Source: Methyloversatilis thermotolerans (GTDB lineage Bacteria > Pseudomonadota > Gammaproteobacteria > Burkholderiales > Rhodocyclaceae). From it: DNA of 64,000 nt. Below the pieces are notes generated by a model that was not told the DNA's origin, did no database searches, and was given only the letters and a program-made list of their open reading frames with translations. The stretch is from NCBI RefSeq assembly GCF_000372885.1, contig NZ_KB889967.1, forward strand, positions 1,367,215 through 1,431,214, read 5' to 3'. Both the position numbers and the translations under genes were made by a program. The number at the start of each line of letters is the position of its first letter. Position 1 is the first letter of the stretch. Positions 8,689 through 16,228 of the stretch are shown here, in pieces.

Positions 8689-8952
8689 ATGTCCCTGCTG
8701 TCCCTTCTGTTCGGCCAGAAGCCCAAGACCGCCTCGATCGCGAAGGAACGCCTGCAGCTCATCATCGCGCGCGAACGCGGCGAGAATTCGGCCGGCACGC
8801 CGGACTTCCTGCCTGCGCTGCAACAGGAACTGGTGGCCGTCATTTCCAAGTATGTGCGGGTGAATCCGGAAGACATCAAGGTCCAGCTCGAGAAGCAGGA
8901 CAATTACGAAGTGCTCGAGGTCAACATCGTCCTGCCCGAGCAGCGCCCTTGA
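8689..8952 (+). CDS. minE: Cell division topological specificity factor MinE
   Basis: The 87-residue MinE stimulates MinD ATPase and restricts MinCD to the poles. It starts [20 protein letters not shown], the membrane-targeting and anti-MinCD segment; the conserved [12 protein letters not shown] helix follows at about residues 19-30, and the topological domain ends in [15 protein letters not shown]. Length is normal. The ATG at 8689 is preferred over an in-frame GTG at 8683 that lies inside the minD stop region; GGAGGGAAG upstream is a good ribosome binding site. Last canonical gene of the min operon. Confidence 0.96.
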   Translation: MSLLSLLFGQKPKTASIAKERLQLIIARERGENSAGTPDFLPALQQELVAVISKYVRVNPEDIKVQLEKQDNYEVLEVNIVLPEQRP

Positions 8953-9743
8953 CGCTGTCGTCGCTGTTCGGTGGCCGCGACCGGCCGCCACGCCACTCGA
9001 TAGACGTGTCCGAGGCGGCCGGCGTGCGTTACCTGCATTTCGGATCGGAATGGATACAGGGCGCGATGCGCGTCGCCCGGCCCTACGCCCTGGAGCTGGA
9101 ATACACGCGCGAAATGATGCTGCCGCTGCTGCTCGCGCCGCATGCGGCGTGGCCCGCGCGGGTGCTGGTGATCGGTCTGGGGGCCGCTTCGGTGGTGAAG
9201 TTTCTGCACCGCAATTGTCCGCAGAGCCGGCTTACCGTGGTGGAGATCGATCCGCGTATGCCGGCGGTCGCGGCCATGCATTTCCGCCTGCCGGACGAGG
9301 ACGACAGGCTGCAGATCGTGATCGGCGACGGTGCTCGCTATGTCGCGGCAAGCGATCAACGCTGGGATCTCATCCTGGTGGACGGTTATGACCACCGCGC
9401 ACGCGCCAACGCGCTGGACAGCGAGACCTTCCATCGCGACTGCCGCGCGCGGCTTGCCTACGAGGGGCGCGCATGCCTGAACCTGTTCGGACGCACGCGC
9501 GGATTCAAGGCCAGCGCCAGACGCCTGCTCGATGCGTACGCCGGACATGCCCTCATCCTGCCGTCGCTGGATGAGGGCAATGCGATCTGCGTCACCGGCA
9601 CCGAACTGGGCACGCGAGTCGACATGATCACGCTGCGCCAGCGCGCCCAGTCGCTGCGCAGTGACACCGGCCTGAATCTGCTGCCCACATTGAGCCGGCT
9701 GGAACAGGCGGGTCACTGTCCGGCGGGCGAACTGACCTTCTGA
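8949..9743 (+). CDS. Spermidine-synthase-like (polyamine aminopropyltransferase fold) protein
   Basis: About 264 residues if started at the TTG at 8949, which overlaps the minE stop (TTGA); an ATG at 9066 is an alternative. The Rossmann core [36 protein letters not shown] and [11 protein letters not shown], then [13 protein letters not shown], matches the class I methyltransferase/aminopropyltransferase superfamily in the SpeE order. The usual catalytic D-S-x-D-P segment is replaced by DGYDHRA and no N-terminal SpeE beta domain is evident, so true spermidine synthesis is uncertain. It is the fourth gene of the min transcription unit, which is unusual. The start is ambiguous; the assignment as a SpeE-like protein is firm. 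Confidence 0.75.
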   Translation: MTLSSLFGGRDRPPRHSIDVSEAAGVRYLHFGSEWIQGAMRVARPYALELEYTREMMLPLLLAPHAAWPARVLVIGLGAASVVKFLHRNCPQSRLTVVEIDPRMPAVAAMHFRLPDEDDRLQIVIGDGARYVAASDQRWDLILVDGYDHRARANALDSETFHRDCRARLAYEGRACLNLFGRTRGFKASARRLLDAYAGHALILPSLDEGNAICVTGTELGTRVDMITLRQRAQSLRSDTGLNLLPTLSRLEQAGHCPAGELTF

Positions 9744-9814
9744 CCACGCCGCAGAAGGCTGTCTGCCTCGCTGCGGCACGCTCGGCAAGCCGGGTTTCCC
9801 CGGCCCGCCCGAGG

Positions 9815-10144
9815 TCAGCGCTGGGTGACCAGCGGCCCCTTCTGCGATGCGAAGTAGGCCGCAAGATCCGCCATGTCCTGCTCGCTCAGGGCGGTGACCT
9901 GGGCGCCCATGATGGCGTTCTTGCGTGTGCCCTTCTTGTACGCCTTCAGCGCCTGCAGCAGGTAATCCTCGTGCTGCCCGCCGATGCGCGGAAAGGACGG
10001 CGCCTTGCTGTTGCCGTCCTCGCCATGGCAGGCCGCACAGGCGGCGGATTTTTCCTTGCCTCGCGCGACATCACCCGCGTGGGCAACGGATGTGCCCAGC
10101 AGGAAGGACAGCGCGAACGTGGTGATTGCGATGTGCTTGATCAT
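9815..10144 (-). CDS. Periplasmic class I cytochrome c (first-haem cytochrome c4/c5-like)
   Basis: A 109-residue monohaem cytochrome with a signal peptide (MIKHIAITTFALSFLLGTSV, cleavage after AHA), haem-binding CAACH at about residues 36-40 and a likely distal methionine in the motif NAIMGAQVTALSEQDMADLA. The AYFASQK end is typical of the cytochrome c553/c4 group. These carry electrons to terminal oxidases or from periplasmic dehydrogenases. It is the second gene of a two-cytochrome operon, 10 bp downstream of a paralogue that ends with almost the same ALSEQDMAD motif, suggesting tandem duplication. Confidence 0.92.
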   Translation of the reverse strand: MIKHIAITTFALSFLLGTSVAHAGDVARGKEKSAACAACHGEDGNSKAPSFPRIGGQHEDYLLQALKAYKKGTRKNAIMGAQVTALSEQDMADLAAYFASQKGPLVTQR

Positions 10145-10154
10145 GCCCCCCTCC

Positions 10155-10472
10155 TCACTTCTGCGCGCTGTAATACGCGGCGATATCGGCCATGTCCTGC
10201 TCGCTGAGGCTGGCTGCGATGCCGTTCATGGTGGGGTGCTTGCGGTCTCCGCTCTTGTAGGCCTGGAGCGCGGACACGATGTACTCAGGATACTGTCCAC
10301 CGATGCGCGGCACTTTGTAGGTTTTTGGAAAGGCGGTCTGATAGCCGGGGATGCCGTGGCACCCGACACACATCGATACCTTGTCCTTGGCGGCTTCTGC
10401 ATTGCCTTCAACGGCGAAGGCTACCGTGCTGACGCATACGGCTACGACAGCGACAAGAGTCCTGGCACTCAT
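10155..10472 (-). CDS. Periplasmic class I cytochrome c
   Basis: A 105-residue monohaem cytochrome c. It starts MSARTLVAVVAVCVSTVAFA (signal peptide), has CVGCH as haem site, and PTMNGIAASLSEQDMADIAA holds the likely axial methionine. The start at 10472 is supported by the ribosome binding site GAAGAGGAG. It shares the IGGQxxxY...LQAYKxGxRK core with the downstream paralogue at 9815. First gene of the pair, directly downstream of a strong predicted promoter at 10522-10550. The electron-transfer partners are unknown; PQQ-dependent dehydrogenases would be natural donors in such an organism (inference). Confidence 0.9.
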   Translation of the reverse strand: MSARTLVAVVAVCVSTVAFAVEGNAEAAKDKVSMCVGCHGIPGYQTAFPKTYKVPRIGGQYPEYIVSALQAYKSGDRKHPTMNGIAASLSEQDMADIAAYYSAQK

Positions 10473-10521
10473 CGAGTCTCCTCTTCCTGATGGTTGAGTT
10501 GCTTGCTGCGGAACCGCGCCG

Positions 10522-10550
10522 AGTGTAGTCAAGTACTTGACGAGCGTCAA
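10522..10550 (-). promoter_or_regulatory. Predicted sigma70 promoter of the cytochrome c operon
   Basis: On the minus strand TTGACG (-35, 10550-10545) is separated by exactly 17 bp from TACACT (-10, 10527-10522). This puts the transcription start near 10515, about 40 bp before the ATG at 10472, a good fit. Confidence 0.55.
10529..10550. promoter_or_regulatory. Overlapping dyads: candidate CRP/FNR-family operator
   Basis: Two symmetric sequences overlap the promoter: the 12-bp perfect palindrome TCAAGTACTTGA (10529-10540) and TTGAC-GAGC-GTCAA (10537-10550), a 5-4-5 dyad of the form bound by CRP/FNR-family regulators (TTGAT-N4-ATCAA and variants). The second dyad covers the -35 box, which would favour repression. 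Oxygen- or nitric-oxide-responsive control of cytochromes is a reasonable guess. Confidence 0.4.
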
Positions 10551-10676
10551 AAATACTGCGCTGCAACAGTAGTATACGCGACCGGGCATTCCCGATGTCA
10601 TGGACGTCCACCGACGGCAGGCGCATGACGGCCGCCGGTTTGCGCGGAGCAGGCCGCGCCCGGAGGCCGCCCCCCG

Positions 10677-11666
10677 TCAAGCCCCGGACAGGTCGACAAT
10701 GATGCGTCCGCGTACGCGTCCTTCGAGGAATATCGGCGCGATATCGATCACCTGCTCGAGAGGCACGGTGGTCGTCATGCGATCCAGCAGATCCAGCGGC
10801 ATGTCGCGCGCGATGCGGCGCCATGCCTCTTCACGCGGCGCGCGCGGTACGGTAACGCTGTTGATGCCATACAGCGTGACGCCACGCAGGATGAAGGGCG
10901 CCACGGTCGCCGGGAAGTCCATGCCCTGGGCCAGACCGCAGGCGGCAACGGCGCCGTTCTCGCGCGTGGCCGCGCAGGCATTCGCCAGGGTATGCGAGCC
11001 CACGCTATCGACCACGGCCGACCAGCGCTCGCGTGCCAGCGGCTTGCCGGGCGCGCTCAGCGTCGCGCGGTCGATCACCGACTCCGCACCGAGCGATTTG
11101 AGGTAGTCGGCTTCTTCGAGCCGCCCGGTGCTTGCCACGACGCGGTGCCCGAGGCGGGCCAGCAGCGCCACCGCGACCGAGCCGACGCCACCGCTGGCCC
11201 CGGTCACCAGCACCTCGCCATCGCCCGGCTGCAGGCCGTGTCTCTCGAGCGCCATGACGCACAACATGGCGGTGAAACCCGCTGTGCCGACCGCCATGGC
11301 ACGGCGCGCATCCAGCCCCTGCGGCAGTTGCACCAGCCAGTCACCGCGGACCTGGGCCTGTTCCGACAATCCCCCCCAGTGGTTCTCGCCGACACCAAAA
11401 CCGGTGAGCACCACCTCGTCCCCTGCCTTCCAGAGCGGGTGCGCGCTCTCGAGAACGGTACCGGCGAAGTCGATGCCCGGCACCATGGGCCACTTGCGAA
11501 CCACCGGACTGCGTCCCGTGATGGCCAGCGCATCCTTGTAGTTGAGGCTGGACCAGCGGACCTGCACGCGCACGTCCGCATCCGGCAGGGATCCGTCGTC
11601 AAGCCGCGTCAGACGAGCGATGGTGCGTCCGTCAGCATCCTGTTCCAGCACTATCGCCTTGAACAT
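10677..11666 (-). CDS. acuI: AcuI/YhdH-family zinc-free alcohol dehydrogenase-like quinone oxidoreductase (acrylyl-CoA reductase)
   Basis: The 329-residue MDR-superfamily protein starts MFKAIVLEQDADGRTIARL after a clear GGAGGA ribosome binding site. It has the GroES-like domain (VRWSSLNYKDALAITGRSPVVRKWPMVPGIDFAG) and a Rossmann fold with the NADPH motif TGASGGVGSVAVALL at about residues 155-169. The SLNYKD motif and PGIDFAG are typical of the YhdH/AcuI subfamily, which reduces acryloyl-CoA to propionyl-CoA with NADPH. The zinc-ligand cysteines of alcohol dehydrogenases are absent. It stands alone between the cytochrome operon and the PIN gene, so context does not test the function. Confidence 0.88.
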   Translation of the reverse strand: MFKAIVLEQDADGRTIARLTRLDDGSLPDADVRVQVRWSSLNYKDALAITGRSPVVRKWPMVPGIDFAGTVLESAHPLWKAGDEVVLTGFGVGENHWGGLSEQAQVRGDWLVQLPQGLDARRAMAVGTAGFTAMLCVMALERHGLQPGDGEVLVTGASGGVGSVAVALLARLGHRVVASTGRLEEADYLKSLGAESVIDRATLSAPGKPLARERWSAVVDSVGSHTLANACAATRENGAVAACGLAQGMDFPATVAPFILRGVTLYGINSVTVPRAPREEAWRRIARDMPLDLLDRMTTTVPLEQVIDIAPIFLEGRVRGRIIVDLSGA

Positions 11667-11843
11667 AGGGTGTCCTCCTCTGAATGGATATCTCGCCTCC
11701 GGCAAGGCGCACAGGATACTTGAGGCGGACCGGCGTCACGCATGCCCGGTAACGGGCCCGTCACGGGCAGGCGTGTTCGCGCGCGGCGTCGCAACGGGGA
11801 GACGGTCCTGACACGAACCCCCTCAGCGGCGACAATCCGCACC

Positions 11844-12311
11844 ATGAATCATTCCCCGCCCCTACCGCTGGAGCGTGTGGTGCTCGACACCAATGCGGTG
11901 CTCGACCTGCTGCTCTGGCACAACACCGACATGCAGCCGCTGGCGCAGGCGCTCGCCTCGGGCAGCGTCACGCTGCTGACCGACGCGGCCTGCCTGCGCG
12001 AATTGCGCACTGTGCTGCGCTATGCGAAGTTCGGACTCGACGACCTTGCGGCAGCGACGCTTTACCAGCGCTATCTTGCATTGATCGAAGAGGTCGCCCT
12101 GCCCTTGCTGAGCGACTCGGCGCTGCCGCGCTGCCGGGACCGGGAAGATCAGAAGTTCTTTGATCTGGCCGTCCGCGCGCGCGCCGATGCACTGATATCG
12201 CGCGACAAGGCGGTCCTGCGACTGGGACGCCACCGGCTCTGCCCCGCCCACCTGAAGATCATTGCGCCCCCCGCGCTTGCAAGCTTGCTGCCGCCGTCCG
12301 CCCCGAACTGA
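11844..12311 (+). CDS. PIN-domain protein, putative ribonuclease (COG1569-like)
   Basis: A 155-residue PIN-fold protein. VVLDTNAVLDLLLW supplies the first acidic residue, LRELRTVLRY the conserved Glu, and CRDREDQKFFDLAVRARADALISRDK the remaining acidic cluster (ED..K.FDLA...ADALISRDK) that binds the metal. The pattern resembles the 'putative toxin-antitoxin component, PIN family'. No short antitoxin gene is visible upstream (the AcuI gene is divergent) or downstream, so it is an orphan, either a housekeeping nuclease or a domesticated toxin. The ATG at 11844 directly precedes the conserved strand; an upstream in-frame ATG at 11742 would add an Arg-rich tail that looks non-coding. Confidence 0.8.
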   Translation: MNHSPPLPLERVVLDTNAVLDLLLWHNTDMQPLAQALASGSVTLLTDAACLRELRTVLRYAKFGLDDLAAATLYQRYLALIEEVALPLLSDSALPRCRDREDQKFFDLAVRARADALISRDKAVLRLGRHRLCPAHLKIIAPPALASLLPPSAPN

Positions 12312-12569
12312 GCGGGCAACTCGGCGCGCGCGCCAGCGCGGCCCGGTCCGCCGGCTTGCAGTGCGGGCTGAACCTAACATGCGTGGTCGCGAAACGATGC
12401 GCGCGCATCAATGCCCGCCCCCGCCAGCCCGACAGGCATTGGCGCGCACGCAGATTCAAGTTTTTCGTGAGGCTTTGTAAGCCGGCCCCTGCCTATACTC
12501 CGCCGTTTTTCGACGAGTGCGCCGAGACGCACACGCCCATACAAGCCTTCCCGGAGAGAGACCCACGTC

Positions 12570-14774
12570 ATGAAGACCTCACGCCATACGCCCCTGGCAC
12601 TGGCCCTCGCACTGATCGGTGCGCCGGCCGCCGCAGACGAATCGGTGATCGCGCCCACCGTCGTCATCACCGGCACCCGCGTAGAACAGAACTCTTTCGA
12701 TCTGCCGATGGCGATCGACGCCATCGATGGCGCGACCATCCAGGAACAGCGCGCCAACGTCAATCTGTCGGAAGTGATCAATCGCGTGCCCGGCGTTGCG
12801 GCTGCCGGCAAGGAAAACTACACCCAGGAACAGTCGCTCACGATCCGCGGCTTCGGCGCGCGTTCGCAGTTCGGCGTGCGCGGCGTGAAGCTGTTCGCCG
12901 ACGGTATTCCCGCCAGCACACCGGACGGCCAGGGTGGCACCGGGCTGTTCGATCTCGCTTCGGCGAGCCGCATCGAAGTGCTGCGCGGCCCGTTTTCCGC
13001 GCTGTACGGCAACCATTCCGGCGGGGTGGTGCAGATATTCACCGAGGACGGCCCGGAGAACTTCACCCTCACGCCCAGCTTCCAGGCCGGCAGCCCTGGC
13101 ACCACGCGCTATGGTCTGAAGTTCGGCGACACCGTCGGCAACTTCAACTACAGCGCCAGCGTGTCGGATTTCCATACCGATGGTTATCGCGATTACAGCA
13201 GGTCGGAAAAGCAGCAGGCCAACTTCAAGGCGAGGCTTCGGCTCAATGAGCACAGTACACTCACCATGGTGGGGAATTACCTCAGTCAGGAAGGGCAGGA
13301 CCCGCTCGGTTTGACAATTGATCAATTGAGCTCTGATCGCAGGCAGCAGGGGCAAGCCTCATTGTCCGGTTCAAATGGCCTGCGGACGGCTGAATTCTTC
13401 GGCGCCCGCCGTTCGCTCGAGAACAGCCAGGGCGGTTTTGTGTTCGAAACCGCGCTCAGCAGCCAAGACACTTTGCGCGCCATGGTCTATCTCGGCAATC
13501 GCAAGAACGCACAGTACCTTGCGCTGAACGCGGTTACCCAGAGCAACGCAACTGCTTCTGGCGGGCTTTCGACCTTCGATCGCGATTACTGGGGTACCAA
13601 CCTGCGCTGGACGCGCAGGGTGGAAGCCGTCACCTTCACGGTTGGAGCCGAGTATGAACGCGCCGACGAAGCACGTCGCGGCTATCGTAATGGCAGCACG
13701 ATAGCCACCGACAACACGTCGACAAGCAGCGACTACGGATTCCGCGGCGCCCTGAAGCGGGACGAACGGAATGTCGCGGAACAGACGGCGGCCTTTTTCC
13801 AGGGCGAATGGACTCTCCGACCTGACATATCACTGTCCGGTGGCCTGCGTTACACGCGCGTTGACTTCAGTACCGACGACAACTTCATCTGCTCCAGCAA
13901 CTGCTCCGGTGCAGCAGGCGCGGCGCAGCTCTCACGAGCAAACGGTGACGACAGCGGCTCGACTCATCATGGGGCGTGGACTTCGGCCTTTGGTGCACTC
14001 TGGAAAGTCACGCAAACGACGAATCTTTATGCCAACGTAGGCCGCGCTTTCGAAGCCCCGACCTTGGTCGAACTGGCCTACCGCCCCGATGGCGGCAGCG
14101 GATTGAATCTCGGCCTACAGCCGTCGACCAGCATGCAGTACGAGATAGGTGCAAAGACCTTCCTGACGGACCGTACGCGACTGGACGCGTCGGTTTTCTA
14201 TATCGACACCGAAGACGAAATCGTGGTTGGCACGAATAGCGGCGGCCGTGTGTCCTACCAGAACGCGGGCGATACGAGTCGCAAAGGCTTTGAGCTTGCG
14301 ATCGATTCACGCATCACCGACGCTGTCGGTGCATATGCGTCGCTCACGCTGCTCGACGCGAAGTTCGAAGATAGCTTCCTGACCTGCGGCGCGCCGCCCT
14401 GCACTACCCCCAACATCGAGGTTTCCGCTGGCAACAAGCTCGCAAGCGTCGCCAACAAGTCGTTCTATGGTGAGATTACTTATCGTCACACAGCAAGCGG
14501 CTTTCTTGGCGGAATCGAATACAGGGCGAGCGGACGCATGTATGCAAACGACACCAATGCAGATCGCGTCGGGGGGTATGGCATCGCGAGCATCCGTGGA
14601 GGATTCACGCAGAAATCCGGGAGCTGGACCTTCACCGAATTCGCGCGGATAGACAATCTGTTCGACAAGGAGTACGTCGGCTCCGTGTACGTGAACGACG
14701 CAAACGGTCGCTTTTACGCCCCCGCCGCCGAACGTACCTGGCTGATCGGCCTGTCCGCGTCCTACGCGTTGTAA
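12570..14774 (+). CDS. pqqU: TonB-dependent outer-membrane receptor, PqqU/YncD-like
   Basis: A 734-residue TonB-dependent receptor: signal peptide (MKTSRHTPLALALALIGAPA, cleaved near AAA-DE), TonB-box/plug region (PTVVITGTRVEQNS; SLTIRGFGARSQFGVRG; IEVLRGPFSALYGN) and a 22-strand barrel ending in a C-terminal aromatic-type SYAL. From memory of E. coli YncD, now known as the PQQ receptor PqqU, several stretches match closely: DGIPASTPDGQGGTG, AYRPDGGSGLNLGLQPST, DTEDEIVV and RIDNLFDKEYVGSVYVN. This makes PQQ uptake more likely than siderophore uptake. Four barrel-loop cysteines (ICSSNC and LTCGAPPC) could form disulfides. The upstream 258 bp shows a TATACT at 12494 as a possible -10 element but no riboswitch I recognise. 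Its 3' end overlaps tatD tail to tail by 13 bp. Confidence 0.8.
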   Translation: MKTSRHTPLALALALIGAPAAADESVIAPTVVITGTRVEQNSFDLPMAIDAIDGATIQEQRANVNLSEVINRVPGVAAAGKENYTQEQSLTIRGFGARSQFGVRGVKLFADGIPASTPDGQGGTGLFDLASASRIEVLRGPFSALYGNHSGGVVQIFTEDGPENFTLTPSFQAGSPGTTRYGLKFGDTVGNFNYSASVSDFHTDGYRDYSRSEKQQANFKARLRLNEHSTLTMVGNYLSQEGQDPLGLTIDQLSSDRRQQGQASLSGSNGLRTAEFFGARRSLENSQGGFVFETALSSQDTLRAMVYLGNRKNAQYLALNAVTQSNATASGGLSTFDRDYWGTNLRWTRRVEAVTFTVGAEYERADEARRGYRNGSTIATDNTSTSSDYGFRGALKRDERNVAEQTAAFFQGEWTLRPDISLSGGLRYTRVDFSTDDNFICSSNCSGAAGAAQLSRANGDDSGSTHHGAWTSAFGALWKVTQTTNLYANVGRAFEAPTLVELAYRPDGGSGLNLGLQPSTSMQYEIGAKTFLTDRTRLDASVFYIDTEDEIVVGTNSGGRVSYQNAGDTSRKGFELAIDSRITDAVGAYASLTLLDAKFEDSFLTCGAPPCTTPNIEVSAGNKLASVANKSFYGEITYRHTASGFLGGIEYRASGRMYANDTNADRVGGYGIASIRGGFTQKSGSWTFTEFARIDNLFDKEYVGSVYVNDANGRFYAPAAERTWLIGLSASYAL

Positions 14775-15550
14775 GCCGCCGCCATCCGGGGCAATACGCG
14801 CAGCGCGTTTGCCCCGGTCGCGGAGACGAGCTGCTCGACGGAAATGCCGCGCACCTGGGCGAGGATATGCGCGATGCGCGGCAGATGCGCGGGTTCGTTG
14901 CGTTCACGGGCGGCGAACTCCGGCGGGATGTCGGGCGCATCGGTTTCCAGCACGATGGACTCGAGCGGAAGCTCGGTCAGCAAGCGACGCAGGTTCAACG
15001 CGCGCACCCAGGTAGCGGCGCCACCGAAGCCCAGTACGAAGCCAAGCTTGATGAATTCATCCGCCTGCTGACGACTGCCGTTGAAGGCATGGGCAATGCC
15101 GCCGGGTCCGCGGCGACCGAACACCGCGCGCAGATGCTTGAGTATGCGGTCCTGGCTGCGGCGCACATGCAGCAGCACCGGCAGTCCTGTATCCCGCGCG
15201 AGTCCGAGCTGGGACACGAAATAGTGCTCCTGCAGCGCGGGATCCATGGTGTCGACGAAAAAATCCAGCCCGATCTCGCCGACGGCCACAACGTCCGGCC
15301 GCGTCAGGCCTTCGCTCAGTGCCAGCAGGTCGCTTGCGTGCGCTCGATCGACGTAGAGCGGATGAATACCAAGGGCATAGTGAAGGTCGCGTGCTCCGCC
15401 CGCCAGATCACTGACGGCGGAGAAATTGTTCCGCGCCACCGCAGGGATGACGATGCCCGCCACGCCTGCGCCGCGGGCCCGCTCGATCACCAGCGTCCTG
15501 TCAGCGTCGAACTCCGGTGCGTCAAGGTGACAGTGCGTATCGATCAACAT
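14762..15550 (-). CDS. TatD-family metal-dependent hydrolase (YcfH-like)
   Basis: A 262-residue TIM-barrel amidohydrolase. MLIDTHCHLDAPEFDADR carries the HxH metal motif, GIHPLYV and VAVGEIGLDFF the next strands with the catalytic Glu, LLHVRRSQD and AHAFNGS the further histidines, and VLETDAPDIPP the final metal Asp. TatD-family proteins are DNases or 3'-5' exonucleases with roles in repair. The start is placed at the Met directly before IDTHCH; three in-frame Mets upstream are less likely. It overlaps the TonB receptor tail to tail by 13 bp. Confidence 0.9.
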   Translation of the reverse strand: MLIDTHCHLDAPEFDADRTLVIERARGAGVAGIVIPAVARNNFSAVSDLAGGARDLHYALGIHPLYVDRAHASDLLALSEGLTRPDVVAVGEIGLDFFVDTMDPALQEHYFVSQLGLARDTGLPVLLHVRRSQDRILKHLRAVFGRRGPGGIAHAFNGSRQQADEFIKLGFVLGFGGAATWVRALNLRRLLTELPLESIVLETDAPDIPPEFAARERNEPAHLPRIAHILAQVRGISVEQLVSATGANALRVLPRMAAAYNA

Positions 15551-15724
15551 GGCGTGAAGCATAACGGCCATGCCGGACAAAACAAGGACCCGGGCGGCGG
15601 AGTCCGGGCCGGCCGGGTCCCCGGCATGAAGGGATGTACCAGGATGCCGCCCCTACGCAGGGTCTGCGCGGCGCCGTTCGCGGGTGCCGGACGAATCCGG
15701 TACATGGCACGGCGGTCTGCAAGG

Positions 15725-15949
15725 TCAGCGCTTCTTCTTGCCCAGTTCGTTGCCGATGGCGCCGCCAGCGATGGCACCTCCTACCGTGGCAACCGTGCTG
15801 CCGCCGGTCAGAACCGAGCCCGCCACGCCGCCTGCAGCGGCGCCGATCATTGCGTTGCGCTCGCTGCGCGTCATGCCGGCGCAGGCACTCATGCTGATGG
15901 CCAGGGCGATGATGGCAACCGGTTTGCCCAGCGTGTTCGGGAATTTCAT
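15725..15949 (-). CDS. OsmB-like glycine-zipper lipoprotein
   Basis: A 74-residue lipoprotein with the lipobox LAISMSAC (Cys23). A glycine-zipper follows (MIGAAAGGVAGSVLTGG then GGAIAGGAIGNELGKKKR), as in OsmB/YmgG-type small outer-membrane lipoproteins induced by osmotic or envelope stress. It is preceded by a good GGAGAACATCG ribosome binding region. Monocistronic between tatD and tRNA-Leu. The precise function is not established. Confidence 0.85.
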   Translation of the reverse strand: MKFPNTLGKPVAIIALAISMSACAGMTRSERNAMIGAAAGGVAGSVLTGGSTVATVGGAIAGGAIGNELGKKKR

Positions 15950-16100
15950 CGATGTTCTCCTGATTCGGGTCGCTCAGCAGGCGCACGCTGCGCCGGTGCG
16001 ATTCACGATTCCAGTCTAGGGAACCGCCGGAACACCGCCGGTAGGCGGCCTGTCCGAACAGGTGTCGGACGGCGCCGACACGTCGAAGGACACTGGAAGG

Positions 16101-16185
16101 TGGTGCCCGGAACGGGACTCGAACCCGTAAGCCTTGCGGCGGCGGATTTTAAGTCCGCTGTGTTTACCAGTTTCACCATCCGGGC
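16101..16185 (-). tRNA. tRNA-Leu(UAA)
   Basis: The minus strand reads GCCCGGA at the 5' end, pairing with TCCGGGC before an encoded CCA (16101-16103). It has a D-arm (TGGTGAAACTGGTA), an anticodon stem GCGGA/TCCGC with loop CTTAAAA (anticodon TAA, plus-strand positions 16149-16151), a long variable arm (CGCCGCAAGGCTT region) and a T-arm ACGGGTTCGAGTCCCGT. The long variable arm and the anticodon identify leucine. Confidence 0.97.
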
Positions 16186-16228
16186 GGACGGTCGAGGCGG
16201 CGAGTATGCCACCGATGTGTGCCGGGCC

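Noticed and set aside
11743-11768. Short GC-rich hairpins (GCCCGGTAACGGGC and GCCCGTCACGGGC) considered as a terminator
   Set aside because: Stems are only 5 bp and no T-run follows on either strand.
12312-12569. Possible cobalamin or other riboswitch upstream of the TonB receptor
   Set aside because: I could not identify the conserved riboswitch core; only a TATACT that might be a -10 element was seen.
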